Below, piece by piece: positions 63,220 to 64,000 of a stretch of DNA of 64,000 bases (position 1 is the stretch's first letter; each line of letters begins with the position of its first letter). Origin of the DNA: Pseudomonas mendocina (GTDB taxonomy: Bacteria; Pseudomonadota; Gammaproteobacteria; Pseudomonadales; Pseudomonadaceae). The position numbers were made by a program, and so were the translations under genes. Where the stretch lies: NCBI RefSeq assembly GCF_900636545.1, contig NZ_LR134290.1:682001-746000 (forward strand), read 5' to 3'. The notes under the pieces are model-generated. The model did no database searches. It had not been told where the DNA came from and saw only the letters and a list, made by a program, of their open reading frames with translations.

Positions 63220-63939
63220 CTAGAAACGGAATACTTCCGTATCGATCTTGATGGGTTCTGCCACCGGAATCTTCGGTCCGGCAGTAGCCGGCTCCTGCGG
63301 TTTGGCTTTGGCCACTGGCGGTTTCTTGCGTGGAGGCTCGGGTGTCGGTTCGGCTGCGGCGATAGGTTGAATGGCCACCGCCATTTCAGCGGCCAGGCGC
63401 TGCAGTAGCGTGCTCTGTGCCTTGACCTGTTCGGCCAGCGGACCTCCGTGGGGCTGTTCCAGGCGGATCAGGCGGCTATCGCGCAGTTGCCCGCGACGGT
63501 CTAGCAGACGCCATTGCGCTTCGAGTACGGCGGGTTGAGTCGGTCCGGAGTCCAGACGAGTAATGGTCAGCATGACCTGCGCATCGGCGCTGAAGCCGGG
63601 GGCTGCCGGGGCCAGCACCAGGCGCTGGCTGTCCAGGCGCCAGGCCAGCTGGCGCAGCATCTGCTGGTCTATATCGTTGGCCAGGCCGCTGGCCCAGCGC
63701 GCATCCTGCGTGGCAACGAGGCTGCCATCGGCCTGGCGCTGCAGCAGGTGCTGTTGGCGCAGATAGTCGGCAACGCTGATCGGGCCGACCAGCACGGTCA
63801 CACCGTTATCCTTGGTCGGCGTTACCGCATCGCCGCTGTCGAGTTGGTAAAGAGGTACCGGCTTCTGCTGCAGCAGGCTGCAACCGCTCAGCACGAGCAG
63901 CGCGGTCAGAAGCAGAGCGATAGGGCGTACTACAGTCAT
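63220..63939 (-). CDS. PqiC/YmbA-type ABC-transport auxiliary lipoprotein
   Basis: 239 residues from ATG 63939 (an adjoining ATG at 63942 adds one Met; the GGA of the ribosome site is 7 bases from the first-named). Lipoprotein signal MTVVRPIALLLTALLVLSGC with the lipid-modified Cys20. The domain with LYQLDSGDAV, VGPISVADYL and QLAWRLDSQRLVL is that of PqiC/YmbA, the outer-membrane partner of PqiAB/Mla-like lipid transporters. A Pro/Lys/Ala-rich tail follows (PTPEPPRKKPPVAKAKP), ending IDTEVFRF. The rest of the transporter would lie beyond the right edge. Confidence 0.85.
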   Translation of the reverse strand: MTVVRPIALLLTALLVLSGCSLLQQKPVPLYQLDSGDAVTPTKDNGVTVLVGPISVADYLRQQHLLQRQADGSLVATQDARWASGLANDIDQQMLRQLAWRLDSQRLVLAPAAPGFSADAQVMLTITRLDSGPTQPAVLEAQWRLLDRRGQLRDSRLIRLEQPHGGPLAEQVKAQSTLLQRLAAEMAVAIQPIAAAEPTPEPPRKKPPVAKAKPQEPATAGPKIPVAEPIKIDTEVFRF

Positions 63940-64000
63940 CATCAATTCCAGGCAGCCGCTTCTGGGGCAGCTGCACATCGATCCCATATCATGCAGGGGT

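Overview
The window reads as a chromosomal segment of a Pseudomonas. GC is high (roughly low 60s percent by eye), coding is dense, and the gene order from the ParA-like ATPase (7.4 kb) to the two acyl-CoA dehydrogenases (63 kb) closely follows, from memory, the P. aeruginosa PAO1 segment PA5028-PA4994 read backwards. The aryl polyene genes at the left end and several differences in the LPS locus point away from P. aeruginosa, perhaps to the P. mendocina/oleovorans/alcaligenes side; that is inference. No rRNA, tRNA, CRISPR, prophage or insertion sequence was seen. No gene-free stretch exceeds 300 bases once starts are corrected.

Layout. (1) 1-7205, leftward: part of an aryl polyene (APE) pigment operon, with a ketosynthase-like chain length factor, a lysophospholipid-type acyltransferase, two acyl carrier proteins, a COG4648 membrane protein, a fused AMP ligase/hotdog dehydratase, a GT2 glycosyltransferase, a LpxL-type acyltransferase and an aromatic amino acid ammonia-lyase cut by the window edge. 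(2) 7.4-30.9 kb: housekeeping and signalling genes: orphan ParA, tandem universal stress protein, thioesterase, trxC, metY, an SLC13/RCK transporter, selO with an MscK-type channel, an NhaP2-type antiporter, an acyl-CoA dehydrogenase, a nitronate monooxygenase, rlmJ, then a leftward c-di-GMP group (dipA, msrA, a small YjfB-like motility protein, an HD-GYP protein). (3) 31.0-39.8 kb: aceE-aceF leftward, glnE and ilvE rightward, separated by a 271-bp region with a promoter, two identical-type operators and a folded glnE leader. (4) 39.9-60.5 kb: LPS core, kinase and export locus: waaF, waaC, waaG, waaP, wapP, wapQ, a double kinase, wapO, wapH, then a lower-GC block of outer-core/O-antigen transferases ending in a frameshifted waaL, a divergent kinase-like gene, msbA, mig-14, dnpA and hldE. 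(5) 60.6-64 kb: two acyl-CoA dehydrogenases and a PqiC-type lipoprotein.

How the genes work together. The APE genes load an aryl starter on ACPs, extend it as a polyene and attach it to a membrane lipid anchor. hldE supplies ADP-heptose to WaaC/WaaF, WaaG extends the core, WaaP and its relatives phosphorylate it, WapO carbamoylates it, MsbA flips lipid A-core and WaaL would attach O-antigen. The most interesting signals are the paired TGTAGTnnnACTACA operators over the aceE promoter, a three-way-junction-like glnE leader, a single-base frameshift in waaL, a MITE-like element with a possible target duplication, the ligase-dehydratase fusion, the duplicated lipoyl domain in aceF, and an acyl-CoA dehydrogenase lacking the usual catalytic glutamate. 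I did not find a clearly undescribed multi-gene system; the outer-core block 49.7-54.2 kb holds the least characterised genes.
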